Origin: Pseudomonas fluorescens
GTDB lineage: Bacteria; Pseudomonadota; Gammaproteobacteria; Pseudomonadales; Pseudomonadaceae
Length of the DNA stretch: 64,000 bases
Direction of reading: 5' to 3'
Assembly: GCF_001623525.1 (NCBI RefSeq)
Contig: NZ_CP015225.1
Location: forward strand, 6,708,501-6,772,500
The notes beneath the pieces were generated by a model that saw nothing but the letters and a program-made list of their open reading frames with translations, did no database searches and had not been told where the DNA came from. Both the position numbers and the translations under genes were made by a program. Each line of letters begins with the position of its first letter. The first letter of the stretch is position 1. Shown here piece after piece: positions 34,526 to 44,488 of the stretch.

Positions 34526-36973
34526 TCAGCGCACTTTGGCTTCGGCGAGTATCAATTGCTCCTTGTCGAAATCATCCACGTCGATGACCTTGCGCCGCGC
34601 CGCCTCGGCCGCGCGCAAGGTCTGCGCTTCACCGGCTTGCAGCACACCCGCTTCCAGGGCTGCGTCGATGAGGGGTTCGCCCGGCGCTGGGTTGAGCTGA
34701 CCCTGCTTGAGCGCGATGTGCAGTTTCTTGTGCAGCGGATGAGCGGCGGCCAGCAGGTCGGCAGCGTGTTGCAGGGCACCCACCGGGTCGTCGATCGATT
34801 GCGGGCGATAGCAGCCCTGCAGCAACTCTTCGAGGGTCGGATCACCTTTGGGCCGGCCGATGACCGCCGCCACCTCGGCGTCGAGCCTGTCGCTCGGGCC
34901 CTTGTGACGCCGACCGAAGGGGAACACCACCAGGCGCAACAGGCAACCCAGCACCCGGTTCGGGAAGTTGCTCAGCAGTTCATCCAGCGCACGTTCCGAC
35001 TGGCCCAGGCTTTCTTCCATGGCCCAGGTGAACAGTGGCGTCATGTGGTCCGGCGAATCCAGGTCGTGATAGCGCTTGAGCGCGGCGGACGCCAGGTACA
35101 GGTTGCTCAAGACGTCGCCCAGGCGGGCCGACAAGCGTTCGCGGCGTTTGAGCTCTCCGCCCAGCAGCATCATGCTCAAGTCCGCCAGCAGCGCGAATGC
35201 CGCGGCCTGCCGGTTGAGGGCGCGGAAATACCCCTGGCTCAAGGCATTGCCGGGGGCCCTCTCGAAATGCCCCAGGCCCAGGTTGAGCACCAGGGTGCTG
35301 GCGGCGTTGCTGACGGCGAAACCGATATGCTTGAGCAGCAAGGCATCGAACTCGACCAGCGCCTGGTCCTTGTCTTCACGGGTTGCCAGGGCCATTTCCT
35401 TGAGCACGAACGGATGGCAGCGAATGGCGCCCTGGCCAAAGATCATCAGGTTGCGCGACAGGATGTTCGCGCCTTCGACCGTGATGAAGATCGGCGCACC
35501 TTGCCAACTGCGACCCAGGTAATTGTTCGGGCCCATGATGATGCCCTTGCCGCCATGCACGTCCATGGCGTGGCTGATGCACTCGCGGCCGCGCTCGGTC
35601 AGGTGGTACTTGAGAATGGCCGACAGCACCGAAGGCTTTTCCCCCAGGTCCACGGCGTTGGCGGTCAGCATGCGTGCGGCATCCATCATCCAGGCGTTGC
35701 CACCGATGCGCGCCATGGCTTCCTGGATACCTTCGAACGCCGACAACGGTACGTTGAATTGCTCGCGCACCTGGGCGTACTGGCCCGTTACCAGGCTGGT
35801 GAACTTTGCAGCACCGGTGCCCACCGCCGGCAGGGAAATCGAGCGTCCGACCGACAGGCAGTTCATCAGCATCATCCATCCCTTGCCGAGCATGTCCTGG
35901 CCGCCAATGAGGAAGTCCAGCGGGATGAACACGTCCTTGCCCCAGTTCGGCCCGTTCATGAACGCGGCGCCAAGGGGCAGGTGACGGCGGCCGATATGCA
36001 CGCCAGGGGTGTCGGTGGGAATCAAGGCGAGGCTGATGCCCAGGTCTTCCTCGTCACCCAGCAGGTGGTCGGGGTCATACGCCTTGAAGGCCAGGCCCAG
36101 GAGGGTGGCCACCGGACCGAGGGTGATGTAGCGCTTTTCCCAGTTCAGGCGCAGGCCCAATGTTTCCTGGCCTTCCCATTCACCCTTGCAGATGACGCCG
36201 GTGTCGGGCATCGCCCCGGCGTCGGAGCCGGCCAGCGGCCCGGTCAGGGCGAAGCAGGGAATGTCGTCGCCACGGGCCAGTCGCGGCAGGTAATGGTCGC
36301 GTTGCTCATCAGTGCCGTAGTGCAGGAGCAGTTCCGCCGGGCCGAGGGAGTTGGGGACCATCACGGTGGAGGCCAGGTCGCCGCTGCGCGTGGCCAGTTT
36401 CATTGCCACCTGGGAGTGGGCATAGGCGGAGAACCCCTTGCCGCCGTATTCCTTGGGAATGATCAACGCGAAGAACCCGTGCTCCTTGATATGGGCCCAG
36501 GCTTCAGGCGGCAGGTCCATGGCCTGGCCGATCTGCCAGTCGCTGACCATTGCGCAGAGGGCTTCGGTAGGGCCGTCGAGGAACGCCTGCTCCTCCTCGG
36601 TGAGTTGCACCTTGGGGTAGGCCAGCAGCAAGTCCCAGTCCGGGCGGCCGCTGAACAGTTCGCCGTCCCACCACACCGTGCCGGCGTCGATGGCGTCGCG
36701 CTCGGTCTCGGACATGGGCGGCAGGGTTTTCTGGAACCAGTCGAACATCGGCGCACTGAAGTACCGACGGCGCAGGTCCGGTAGCAGCAGCGGGGCCGCG
36801 ACGGCTGCGAGTACCACCCAGAGGATCAGCAGCAGCCAGCCGGGCGCATGGCTGAAAATGCCCATGGCCAACAGATAGACCGCGACGATACCCAGCGCGG
36901 GCAGCGGGTCGGTGCGCCGATGCGCCAGCCAGGCGATCCCGACGACCAGGACCAGTATCCACAACAACAGCAT
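34526..36973 (-). CDS. fadE: Acyl-CoA dehydrogenase FadE
   Basis: 815 residues, the long FadE type (E. coli FadE is of similar size). Two or three N-terminal membrane segments (LLLWILVLVVGIAWLAHRR, ALGIVAVYLLAMGIF) precede the acyl-CoA dehydrogenase core: FALIIPKEYGGKGFSAYAHS, FALTGPLAGSDAGAMPDTG, and MDVHGGKGIIMGPNNYLGRS. The C-terminal DUF1974 extension ends the protein. It performs the first FAD-dependent step of fatty-acid beta-oxidation. GGAGG precedes the ATG at 36973. Ortholog of PA2815 by context. Confidence 0.95.
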   Translation of the reverse strand: MLLLWILVLVVGIAWLAHRRTDPLPALGIVAVYLLAMGIFSHAPGWLLLILWVVLAAVAAPLLLPDLRRRYFSAPMFDWFQKTLPPMSETERDAIDAGTVWWDGELFSGRPDWDLLLAYPKVQLTEEEQAFLDGPTEALCAMVSDWQIGQAMDLPPEAWAHIKEHGFFALIIPKEYGGKGFSAYAHSQVAMKLATRSGDLASTVMVPNSLGPAELLLHYGTDEQRDHYLPRLARGDDIPCFALTGPLAGSDAGAMPDTGVICKGEWEGQETLGLRLNWEKRYITLGPVATLLGLAFKAYDPDHLLGDEEDLGISLALIPTDTPGVHIGRRHLPLGAAFMNGPNWGKDVFIPLDFLIGGQDMLGKGWMMLMNCLSVGRSISLPAVGTGAAKFTSLVTGQYAQVREQFNVPLSAFEGIQEAMARIGGNAWMMDAARMLTANAVDLGEKPSVLSAILKYHLTERGRECISHAMDVHGGKGIIMGPNNYLGRSWQGAPIFITVEGANILSRNLMIFGQGAIRCHPFVLKEMALATREDKDQALVEFDALLLKHIGFAVSNAASTLVLNLGLGHFERAPGNALSQGYFRALNRQAAAFALLADLSMMLLGGELKRRERLSARLGDVLSNLYLASAALKRYHDLDSPDHMTPLFTWAMEESLGQSERALDELLSNFPNRVLGCLLRLVVFPFGRRHKGPSDRLDAEVAAVIGRPKGDPTLEELLQGCYRPQSIDDPVGALQHAADLLAAAHPLHKKLHIALKQGQLNPAPGEPLIDAALEAGVLQAGEAQTLRAAEAARRKVIDVDDFDKEQLILAEAKVR

Positions 36974-37376
36974 ATGTAATCCTCCGTGAACCAAGGCAAA
37001 ACCGACTTTCAGAGCTTAGACGGCATCTGCAAAACCGGCAGTCGGCGCGATGTGATTGATTTCGTGGGAAACCCTGGGTGCATTGCACCAGTCTGGTTGG
37101 CAACAGCCGTGGGAAATCGTTCGTTAACGAGGTGAGAAAACGCCATTGTTTGGCCGGAATGCCGTTATCCCTGGGCCGGGGCGGTGGATAAACTCGTGGT
37201 TTCCCGATGCCAGTTCGCCCACCACTGTTGTGGCGAGGGAGCTTGCTCCCGCTGGGCTGCGTAGCGGCCCCCAGCTTTTACGGTTGCTGCGCAACCGAGC
37301 GGGAGCAAGCTCCCTCGCCACAAGGATCTGGTTCGGCATTACCTGCGGTGATGTTTCCCGAGAGGTCTTTCCTTAT
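36974..37376. other. fadE upstream region with a REPIN
   Basis: 403 bases between divergent genes. The left half should hold the fadE promoter; the right half holds the REPIN at 37229-37322 and the ribosome-binding site of the transglutaminase-like gene (GAGAGG). I did not find a convincing PsrA/FadR-type palindrome. Confidence 0.5.
37229..37322. repeat. REPIN, copy 3
   Basis: TGTGGCGAGGGAGCTTGCTC and its inverse enclose a middle almost identical to the 34391 copy. It lies 55 bases before the transglutaminase-like gene, and in that frame it translates as an artificial N-terminal extension. Confidence 0.92.
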
Positions 37377-38036
37377 ATGCAGCAATACCTGAACCCCGGC
37401 CCCTTCATCGACCGCGATCACCCCGCGGTCATCGACTTTACCGAAACCCACCGCGGCGTCGATCGCGACCCGCTGGCCCAAGCGGTCAGCCTGTATTACG
37501 CCGTGCGCGAGGCGGTGCGCTACAACCCCTACACCTTCAGCCGCGACCCGGCGACCCTGCGCGGCAGTTACGCGCTGGCTGCCGGCGAAAGCTATTGCGT
37601 GCCCAAGGCCACCTTGCTGGCCGGTTGCGCCCGGCATTGCGGCATCCCGGCGCGCATCGGCCTGGCGGATGTGCGCAATCACCTGTCTACGCCGCGCTTG
37701 CTGGAATTGCTCAGGAGCGACGTGTTCGCCATGCACGGTTATACCGAGCTGTACCTGAACGACCGCTGGGTCAAGGCCACGCCGGCATTCAACCAGGGGC
37801 TGTGCGAGTTGTTCGACGTGGCCCCGCTGGAGTTCGACGGTCGCCACGACAGCGTGTTCCACCCGTTCAATCGGCAAGGGGCAAAGCTGATGGAGTACAT
37901 CACCGACCACGGCCAGTTCGCCGATGTGCCCGAAGCGTTCTTCTTCGAACACCTGGAGAAATGCTACCCGCACCTGTTCGGCGCGCAGGTGCCGCGCTTG
38001 CTCGGCGACATGCAGGGTGATTTGAGTCGTGTCTGA
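37377..38036 (+). CDS. Transglutaminase-like cysteine protein
   Basis: 219 residues. The transglutaminase-core fold is shown by the cysteine in AAGESYCVPKATLLAGCARH, the stretch CGIPARIGLADVRNHLS, the histidine in FAMHGYTELYLNDRWVKATP, and a following aspartate. Bacterial members of this fold are usually proteases or peptide ligases of unknown target. The start is ATG 37377. It precedes a GST gene in the order seen at PA2814-PA2813. Confidence 0.87.
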   Translation: MQQYLNPGPFIDRDHPAVIDFTETHRGVDRDPLAQAVSLYYAVREAVRYNPYTFSRDPATLRGSYALAAGESYCVPKATLLAGCARHCGIPARIGLADVRNHLSTPRLLELLRSDVFAMHGYTELYLNDRWVKATPAFNQGLCELFDVAPLEFDGRHDSVFHPFNRQGAKLMEYITDHGQFADVPEAFFFEHLEKCYPHLFGAQVPRLLGDMQGDLSRV

Positions 38037-38081
38037 TCCGGCGTATGCTGCTGCGGCATTTATCCATCGAGGGACGCCGTG

Positions 38082-38705
38082 ATGCTGAAGATATGGGGTC
38101 GGAAAAATTCATCGAATGTGCGCAAGGCGTTGTGGTGCGCAGAAGAGTTGGGGCTGGCCTACGAGGCCATTGATGCGGGCGGGGCATTCGGTGTGGTGGA
38201 TACGCCCGAATACCGTGCGAAAAACCCCAATGGTCGGGTGCCGATGATCGAGGACGACGGCTTCGTGCTTTGGGAGTCCAACACGATTGTGCGTTACCTG
38301 GCTGCTCGCCATGCGTCGGGTTCGGCCTGGTATCCCGCCAGCGTACAGGCACGGGCCCAGGCTGAAAAATGGATGGACTGGACCACCTCCAGTTTTGCCG
38401 CACCGTTTCGCACGGTGTTCTGGGGCGTCTTGCGCACCCCGGCCGAGCAACAGGACTGGGCAGCCATCAACGCGGCGATCAAAGACTGCGATGACTTGCT
38501 GGCCATGGTCGAGCAGACCTTGAGTGAGCAGCCCTACCTGTCGGGTGATGAAATCGGCATGGGCGACATTCCCCTGGGCAGTTTCATTTATGCCTGGTTC
38601 GAGATGCCCATCCAGCGCGCCGAGCTACCTGCCGTGCAGGCCTGGTACGCGCGATTGCAGCAGCGTCCGGCCTACCGCAAAGCTGTCATGACCGCGTTGA
38701 CTTAA
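38082..38705 (+). CDS. Glutathione S-transferase
   Basis: 207 residues. The N-terminal thioredoxin-like domain begins LKIWGRKNSSNVRKALWCAE and holds the cis-proline region NGRVPMIEDDGFVLWESNTI for glutathione binding. The helical C-terminal domain has GDEIGMGDIPLGSF. GAGGGA lies eight bases before the ATG. It is 45 bases downstream of the transglutaminase-like gene. Substrate unknown. Confidence 0.93.
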   Translation: MLKIWGRKNSSNVRKALWCAEELGLAYEAIDAGGAFGVVDTPEYRAKNPNGRVPMIEDDGFVLWESNTIVRYLAARHASGSAWYPASVQARAQAEKWMDWTTSSFAAPFRTVFWGVLRTPAEQQDWAAINAAIKDCDDLLAMVEQTLSEQPYLSGDEIGMGDIPLGSFIYAWFEMPIQRAELPAVQAWYARLQQRPAYRKAVMTALT

Positions 38706-38841
38706 TACTTACTATCGACACACTTGACTGTACTTGTGCGGCGACGCCAAGCACCATTGCCTTCGTGCGCCGTGGTTGCATTGCTCGCCGCCCGCCCTTA
38801 TCTAGTCTTTTCTTCCCTCCCTTCTTGGTGCGTAATCCGAT

Positions 38842-39774
38842 ATGAGTTCCGCTCTGTCCATCCGGCAGCTAACCAAAACCTACGGCAACGGTTTCCAGGC
38901 CTTGAGTGGTATCGATCTGGATGTCGCCGAAGGTGACTTTTTCGCCTTGCTCGGCCCGAACGGTGCCGGCAAATCCACCACCATCGGCATTCTTTCCACC
39001 TTGGTGAACAAGACCAGCGGCACGGTGAACGTGTTCGGTCATGACCTGGATCGCGAGCCCGCAGCCCTCAAGCGCTGCATTGGCGTGGTGCCCCAGGAAT
39101 TCAACTTCAACCAGTTCGAAAAGACCTTCGACATCGTCGTGACCCAAGCCGGTTACTACGGCATTCCGCCGAAGATCGCCAACGAGCGCGCCGAGCAGTA
39201 CCTGACCCAATTGGGCCTGTGGGACAAGCGTGACGTGCCGTCCCGTTCACTGTCCGGCGGCATGAAGCGTCGCCTGATGATTGCCCGCGCGCTGGTGCAT
39301 GAGCCGCGCCTGCTGATCCTCGACGAACCGACTGCCGGCGTGGACATCGAACTGCGTCGTTCGATGTGGACCTTCCTCACCGAGCTGAACCAGAAAGGCA
39401 TCACCATCATCCTCACCACCCATTACCTGGAGGAGGCTGAGCAGTTGTGCCGCAACATCGGCATCATCGACCACGGCACCATCGTCGAGAACACCAGCAT
39501 GCGCCAGTTGCTCAGCCAACTGCATGTGGAAACCTTCCTGCTGGACCTGAAAAACGACCTGGCGACGGCGCCCCAGCTCATGGGTTATCCGGCCCGCCTG
39601 GTAGACAGCCACACCCTGGAAGTCCAGGTAGACAAGGCCGTGGGTATCACCGGGCTGTTCGCCCAACTGGCCCTGCAGAACATTGAAGTGCAGAGCCTGC
39701 GCAATAAAACCAATCGCCTCGAGGAGTTGTTCGTGTCCCTGGTGGAGAAAAATCTGGCGAAGGTGGCGGTATGA
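38842..39774 (+). CDS. ABC transporter ATP-binding protein (ABC-2 type)
   Basis: 310 residues. Walker A GPNGAGKST, signature motif SLSGGMKRR, Walker B LLILDEPTAG, and the H-loop TTHYLEEAE are intact. The C-terminal extension after about residue 230 is typical of DrrA/NodI-type exporters. It overlaps the permease gene by four bases. Ortholog of PA2812 by context. It powers export of an unknown, probably hydrophobic substrate. Confidence 0.95.
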   Translation: MSSALSIRQLTKTYGNGFQALSGIDLDVAEGDFFALLGPNGAGKSTTIGILSTLVNKTSGTVNVFGHDLDREPAALKRCIGVVPQEFNFNQFEKTFDIVVTQAGYYGIPPKIANERAEQYLTQLGLWDKRDVPSRSLSGGMKRRLMIARALVHEPRLLILDEPTAGVDIELRRSMWTFLTELNQKGITIILTTHYLEEAEQLCRNIGIIDHGTIVENTSMRQLLSQLHVETFLLDLKNDLATAPQLMGYPARLVDSHTLEVQVDKAVGITGLFAQLALQNIEVQSLRNKTNRLEELFVSLVEKNLAKVAV

Positions 39775-40556
39775 GCATGAGTTCCGAACTGCGCCCCAAC
39801 CTCATCGCCCTCAATACCATCGTTTACCGTGAAGTCCGGCGTTTCATGCGGATCTGGCCGCAGACGCTGCTGCCACCGGCCATCACCATGGTCTTGTACT
39901 TCGTCATCTTCGGTAATCTGATCGGCCGGCAGATCGGCGACATGGGTGGCTTCACGTACATGGACTACATCGTGCCGGGGCTGATCATGATGTCGGTGAT
40001 CACCAACTCCTACGGCAACGTGGTGTCGAGTTTCTTCGGCAGCAAGTTCCAGCGTTCGATCGAAGAACTGATGGTCTCGCCGGTGTCGCCCCATACGATC
40101 CTCATCGGCTACACCTTGGGCGGTGTCCTGCGCGGCCTGGCGGTGGGCCTGATCGTGACCCTGCTGTCGTTGTTCTTTACCGATTTGCAGGTGCATCACC
40201 TGGGCGTGACGGTATTGGTGGTGGTGCTCACGGCCACGATCTTTTCGCTGCTGGGGTTCATCAATGCCGTGTTTGCGCGCAACTTCGATGACATCTCCAT
40301 CATCCCGACGTTCGTGCTCACGCCGCTGACTTACCTAGGCGGGGTGTTCTACTCGATCTCCCTGCTGCCGCCGTTCTGGCAGACCGTGTCCCTGGCCAAC
40401 CCGGTGCTGCACATGGTCAACGCCTTTCGCTATGGCATTCTCGGGGTGTCGGACATCAAGATCAGCATCGCGATCACCTTCATGCTGGTGGCGACCGTGG
40501 TGCTTTACATCGGTTGCGCGCGGTTGCTGGTCAGCGGCCGCGGGATGCGCACCTAA
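39771..40556 (+). CDS. ABC-2 type transporter permease
   Basis: 261 residues with six membrane helices and the ABC-2 signature LTPLTYLGGVFYSISLLPPF. It is the membrane partner of the preceding ATPase. A REP pair follows directly. Confidence 0.94.
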   Translation: MSMSSELRPNLIALNTIVYREVRRFMRIWPQTLLPPAITMVLYFVIFGNLIGRQIGDMGGFTYMDYIVPGLIMMSVITNSYGNVVSSFFGSKFQRSIEELMVSPVSPHTILIGYTLGGVLRGLAVGLIVTLLSLFFTDLQVHHLGVTVLVVVLTATIFSLLGFINAVFARNFDDISIIPTFVLTPLTYLGGVFYSISLLPPFWQTVSLANPVLHMVNAFRYGILGVSDIKISIAITFMLVATVVLYIGCARLLVSGRGMRT

Positions 40557-40561
40557 ACCCT

Positions 40562-40589
40562 TGTGGGAGCGAGCTTGCTCGCGATGGCG
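40562..40589. repeat. Single REP hairpin
   Basis: TGTGGGAGCGAGCTTGCTCG followed by CGATGGC; a hairpin of the second REP class, five bases after the permease stop codon. Confidence 0.75.
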
Positions 40590-40660
40590 TCAGTCGAAAC
40601 ACCATTAAGAAAGGCCTCCATTCCCAGACAAAGCGGTTCAGTCAAGAAAATGATGGACCT

Positions 40661-40792
40661 GTGGCGAGGGAGCTTGCTCCCGCTCGGCTGCGAAGCAGTC
40701 GTAAATCGGCGGGTGCGGTGTGTCTGATACTCCACATCTGGCAGGTTTTGGGGCCGCTCCGCGGCCCAGCGGGAGCAAGCTCCCTCGCCACG
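40661..40792. repeat. REPIN, copy 4 (long middle)
   Basis: The same arms as the other copies, but the middle is about 40 bases longer and includes an inner GGGCCGCT/GCGGCCC hairpin. Confidence 0.9.
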
Positions 40793-40850
40793 GGTTTGTC
40801 GATTGCCTTAAGTGAACAGCATGACCCTTCCCGGGAGGCCTTTTTGCGTC

Positions 40851-41366
40851 TCACATCCGGCTTTTCTTGCGCCGCCGCCACTGTCGGGCCACCCACCAGC
40901 GCCAGTAACTCATGGTGACGAAGTAGGCGAGGGCGCCGAGTACCAGGCCGGTCACCACCGAGCCGAGCAGGAACGGCTGCCACAAGGTGGACAACTGGCC
41001 ACTGATCCATTCCCAGGTCAGCTCTTCGGGCAGCGTCCGGGCGGGCACATCCATCAGCCAGGCGCCGGTCTGATAGGTGCAGAAAAACACCGCCGGCATG
41101 GTGATCGGATTGGTCAGCCACACCAGGCTCACCGCAATCGGCATATTGCCGCGCACCGTGACGGCCAATGCGGCGGCCAGCAACATCTGCAGCGGGATTG
41201 GCAAGAACGCGGCAAACAGGCCAACAGCCATCGCCCGGGCGACAGAGTGCCGATTGAGGTGCCAAAGGTTGGGATCGTGCAGCAGCGTGCCGAGAAAACG
41301 TAAGGACTTATGTTCCCGAATGCTCTCTGGGTCTGGCATGTAACGTTTGAATAGGCGCCGGGGCAT
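40851..41366 (-). CDS. DUF2062 membrane protein
   Basis: 171 residues from the ATG at 41366 (MPRRLFKRYMPDP). Conserved motifs of DUF2062: NRHSVARAMAVGLFAAFLPI, PLQMLLAAALAV, and WLTNPITMPAVFF. Three or four membrane helices and a very basic C terminus (RQWRRRKKSRM). Function unknown. It converges away from comEC as PA2985 does. Confidence 0.88.
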   Translation of the reverse strand: MPRRLFKRYMPDPESIREHKSLRFLGTLLHDPNLWHLNRHSVARAMAVGLFAAFLPIPLQMLLAAALAVTVRGNMPIAVSLVWLTNPITMPAVFFCTYQTGAWLMDVPARTLPEELTWEWISGQLSTLWQPFLLGSVVTGLVLGALAYFVTMSYWRWWVARQWRRRKKSRM

Positions 41367-41510
41367 AAGGCTTCTCGGTCGGTTCAACGCAGTAAGGCCG
41401 CAAGTATGTCTGGATTCTACGGCTGGCAGATTCAGACTTTGTGACAATTGATAACGCCAGCGGTGCCGTGGACCGTCTATGCCTGAAGAGGGCACTCTCA
41501 AGGACGGGTT

Positions 41511-43757
41511 ATGCGCACAGGGTTAGTCGCGCTTGCACTGGGGTTGTTGGCCCCGATTTTTTTGCCGGCATTGCCGCCGTTATGGCTGATTGCAGCCATG
41601 CCGGTGCTGGCGCTGATGGCGTTGCCGTTTCGAACTTATCCTCTGGGTTTTTTCCTGTTCGGGCTGGCCTGGGCCTGCCTGTCGGCGCAGTTTGCGCTGG
41701 ACGATCGGTTACCGATCGCGCTCGACGGCGAAACCCGCTGGGTCGAGGGACGAGTGGTCGGCTTGCCGCAACAGGGCGAAGGCGTGGTGCGCTTCGAACT
41801 GACCGATACCCATTCACGTCGTACCCGATTACCGACAACGATGCGCCTCGCCTGGTTCGGGGGGCCGCCTGTAAACAGCGGCGAACGATGGCGATTGGCA
41901 GTGAAGCTCAAGCGGCCCGCCGGGTTGTTGAACCCGCACGGCTTCGACTATGCCGCCTGGTTGTTGAGCCGCGGCGTTGGTGCGACCGGTACCGTCAAGG
42001 ACGGGCATCTCCTGCACGCGGTCCGGGGTGCCTGGCGTGACGAGGTGCGCCAGGCGTTGGCACAGGTTGACGCCCATGGCCGCTCTGGCGCGCTGGCGGC
42101 CTTGGTCCTGGGCGACGGCGGCGGGCTGAGTCGCGAGGATTGGCAGGTGCTGCAAGACACCGGCACCGTCCACTTGCTGGTGATCTCCGGGCAGCACATC
42201 GGCCTGCTTGCCGGCCTGGTGTACCTGTTGGTGGCCGGAGCGGCGCGTTATGGTCTGTGGCCGGCGGGGCTGGCGTGGTTGCCTTGGGCCTGTGCGCTGG
42301 CCTTTTGCGCCGCCCTGGGCTACGGCTTGCTCGCCGGCTTCGAGGTGCCGGTGCGGCGGGCCTGCGCGATGATTGGCCTGGTGTTGCTGTGGCGCTTGCG
42401 TTTCAAGCAGCCAGATCCGTGGTGGGCATGGCTGCTGGCCTTCGTCGGGGTGCTGGTGTTCGACCCGCTTGCCAGCTTGCGGCCAGGGTTCTGGTTGTCG
42501 TTTGCAGCCGTGGCCATATTGATGTTCACCTTTGGCGCCCGCCTGGGGCCCTGGCGCTGGTGGCAAACCTGGACCCGTGCCCAGTGGCTGGTAGCGCTTG
42601 GCCTGTGTCCGCTGTTGTTGATCGTGGGCTTGCCGGTCAGCCTCAGCGGGCCGTTGGTGAACTTGCTCGCGGTGCCCTGGATCAGCCTGTTGGTATTGCC
42701 GTCAGCGCTGCTTGGCACTGCATTGTTGCCGGTGCCATTTATGGGCGAAGGCCTGCTGTGGATCGCCGGCGGGCTGCTGGATCTGCTATTCAAGGGGCTG
42801 ACGCTGGTTGCCGGACGGATGCCGGCCTGGGTCCCTGCTGCGGTCCCGCCCTGGGCCTTGGCTATCGCCGTCCTCGGTGCTTTTTTGCTGCTGTTGCCCA
42901 AAGGTGTGCCGCAACGTGTACTGGGCTGGCCGATGGTGTTGCTGATGGTATTTCCACCCCAAGAACACCTGCCGCAAGGGCACGCCGAGATCTGGCAACT
43001 GGACGTGGGCCAAGGGCTGGCGGTGCTGGTGCGGACCCGGCGGCACACCCTGCTTTACGACGCCGGACCGCGCTTTGGCGAGGCTGACGCGGGCGAGCGG
43101 GTCGTACTGCCGACCTTGCGCAAACTGGGTGTGCGCAGCTTGGACCTGATGTTGCTCAGCCACGCCGACGCCGATCACGCTGGCGGTGCCCGCGCCGTGC
43201 GCAAGGGGCTGCCGACGCTGGAGGTGATCAGCGGCGATCCCGACGCGCTCCCCGCCGAGCTGCTGGCCGGGCCTTGCGACAGTGGCAGGCGCTGGGAATG
43301 GGACGGGGTCGGGTTCGAACTGTGGCGGTGGGCCTCTGCTGTCGAGAGCAACCAGAAGTCCTGCGTCTTGCTGGTGGAGGCCGGTGGTGAGCGCCTGCTG
43401 CTGACCGGCGATATCGACACGCATGCCGAGCGCGCCTTGCTCGACGAGGCCCTGGCGGTGCCGATCCAGTGGCTGGCCGCGCCGCACCACGGTAGCCGCA
43501 GTTCGTCGTCGATGGCGTTGCTGTCGCGTCTCAAGCCGCATTCGGTATTGATCTCCCGAGGGCAGGGCAACGCGTTCGGCCACCCTCATCCCCAGGTGAT
43601 GGCCCGGTATCGGCGCTCAGGCCTGACGATATACGACAGTGCCGAGCAGGGCGCCATTCGTCTGCAACTGGGCGCTTTCGAGCGGCCGCGTACCGAGGCC
43701 GGGCATCGCCGATACTGGCGTGATCCGCCAGCAGTCGGGGCACCGGGGCAATATTGA
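41511..43757 (+). CDS. comEC: DNA internalisation protein ComEC/Rec2
   Basis: 748 residues. A membrane region with an N-terminal DUF4131 part is followed by the competence domain (GLLAGFEVPVRRACAMIGLV), then a metallo-beta-lactamase domain from about residue 490 (LDVGQGLAVLVRTRRHTLLY, LLSHADADHAGG). The protein forms the inner-membrane DNA channel in competent bacteria. AAGGA precedes the ATG. It is the first gene of the envelope operon ending at murB. Confidence 0.93.
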   Translation: MRTGLVALALGLLAPIFLPALPPLWLIAAMPVLALMALPFRTYPLGFFLFGLAWACLSAQFALDDRLPIALDGETRWVEGRVVGLPQQGEGVVRFELTDTHSRRTRLPTTMRLAWFGGPPVNSGERWRLAVKLKRPAGLLNPHGFDYAAWLLSRGVGATGTVKDGHLLHAVRGAWRDEVRQALAQVDAHGRSGALAALVLGDGGGLSREDWQVLQDTGTVHLLVISGQHIGLLAGLVYLLVAGAARYGLWPAGLAWLPWACALAFCAALGYGLLAGFEVPVRRACAMIGLVLLWRLRFKQPDPWWAWLLAFVGVLVFDPLASLRPGFWLSFAAVAILMFTFGARLGPWRWWQTWTRAQWLVALGLCPLLLIVGLPVSLSGPLVNLLAVPWISLLVLPSALLGTALLPVPFMGEGLLWIAGGLLDLLFKGLTLVAGRMPAWVPAAVPPWALAIAVLGAFLLLLPKGVPQRVLGWPMVLLMVFPPQEHLPQGHAEIWQLDVGQGLAVLVRTRRHTLLYDAGPRFGEADAGERVVLPTLRKLGVRSLDLMLLSHADADHAGGARAVRKGLPTLEVISGDPDALPAELLAGPCDSGRRWEWDGVGFELWRWASAVESNQKSCVLLVEAGGERLLLTGDIDTHAERALLDEALAVPIQWLAAPHHGSRSSSSMALLSRLKPHSVLISRGQGNAFGHPHPQVMARYRRSGLTIYDSAEQGAIRLQLGAFERPRTEAGHRRYWRDPPAVGAPGQY

Positions 43758-43852
43758 TCCAGCGCAATCGGCTGATGCGCTTATCGGTGGGGCGGGTCTG
43801 CAAGGCGAGTCGGTGTGATAAAGTGGCGCACTTTTTCGAGGGGGCAGTCACT

Positions 43853-44488
43853 GTGTGGGAATTGGTCAAATCCGGCGGCTGGATGATGTTGCCGATCATT
43901 CTGAGTTCCATCGTGGCACTGGGTATCGTTGCCGAACGCCTGTGGACCCTGCGGGCCAGCCGCGTGACCCCGGAGCATCTGCTCGGGCAGGTCTGGGTCT
44001 GGATCAAGGACAAGCAACTGAACAAGGACAAGCTCAAGGAGCTGCGGGCCAGTTCCCCCTTGGGGGAAGTCCTCGCCGCCGGCCTGGCGAACTCCAAGCA
44101 TGGTCGCGAGATCATGAAGGAGTGCATCGAGGAAGCTGCCGCCCGGGTCATCCACGAACTGGAGCGCTATATCAATACCCTGGGCACCATCGCCGCCATG
44201 TCCCCGCTGCTGGGCCTGCTGGGTACGGTGCTGGGCATGATCGACATCTTCAGTGCGTTTACCGGCTCCGGCATGACCGCTAACGCCGCAGTACTGGCGG
44301 GGGGCATTTCCAAGGCTTTGATCACCACCGCCGCCGGCCTGATGGTGGGTATTCCGGCCGTGTTCTTCCATCGGTTCCTGCAACGCCGTGTCGACGAGTT
44401 GGTGGTCGGTATGGAGCAGGAAGCGATCAAGCTGGTCGAGGTGGTGCAAGGTGACCGTGACGTGGACCTGGCTGGGGGCAAGAAGTGA
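43853..44488 (+). CDS. exbB: ExbB/TolQ-type proton channel protein
   Basis: 211 residues from a GTG start; GAGGGGG lies about 12 bases upstream. Three membrane helices. The family motifs are LGTIAAMSPLLGLLGTVLGM and ALITTAAGLMVGIPAVFFHR. It pairs with the next gene to energise an outer-membrane process by proton flow. Whether the partner is TonB or something else is not known; no tonB is near. Confidence 0.92.
   Translation: MWELVKSGGWMMLPIILSSIVALGIVAERLWTLRASRVTPEHLLGQVWVWIKDKQLNKDKLKELRASSPLGEVLAAGLANSKHGREIMKECIEEAAARVIHELERYINTLGTIAAMSPLLGLLGTVLGMIDIFSAFTGSGMTANAAVLAGGISKALITTAAGLMVGIPAVFFHRFLQRRVDELVVGMEQEAIKLVEVVQGDRDVDLAGGKK

Noticed and set aside
34556..36784. Open frame of 742 codons antisense to fadE
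   Set aside because: The opposite strand has full FadE motifs. The antisense product has no recognisable fold and lacks a ribosome-binding site.
37146..37376. N-terminal extension of the transglutaminase-like gene
   Set aside because: This part is a translated REPIN (it reads VARELAPAGLRS and RNRAGASSLAT, as REPINs do elsewhere in the window). The true start is ATG 37377 with its own ribosome-binding site.
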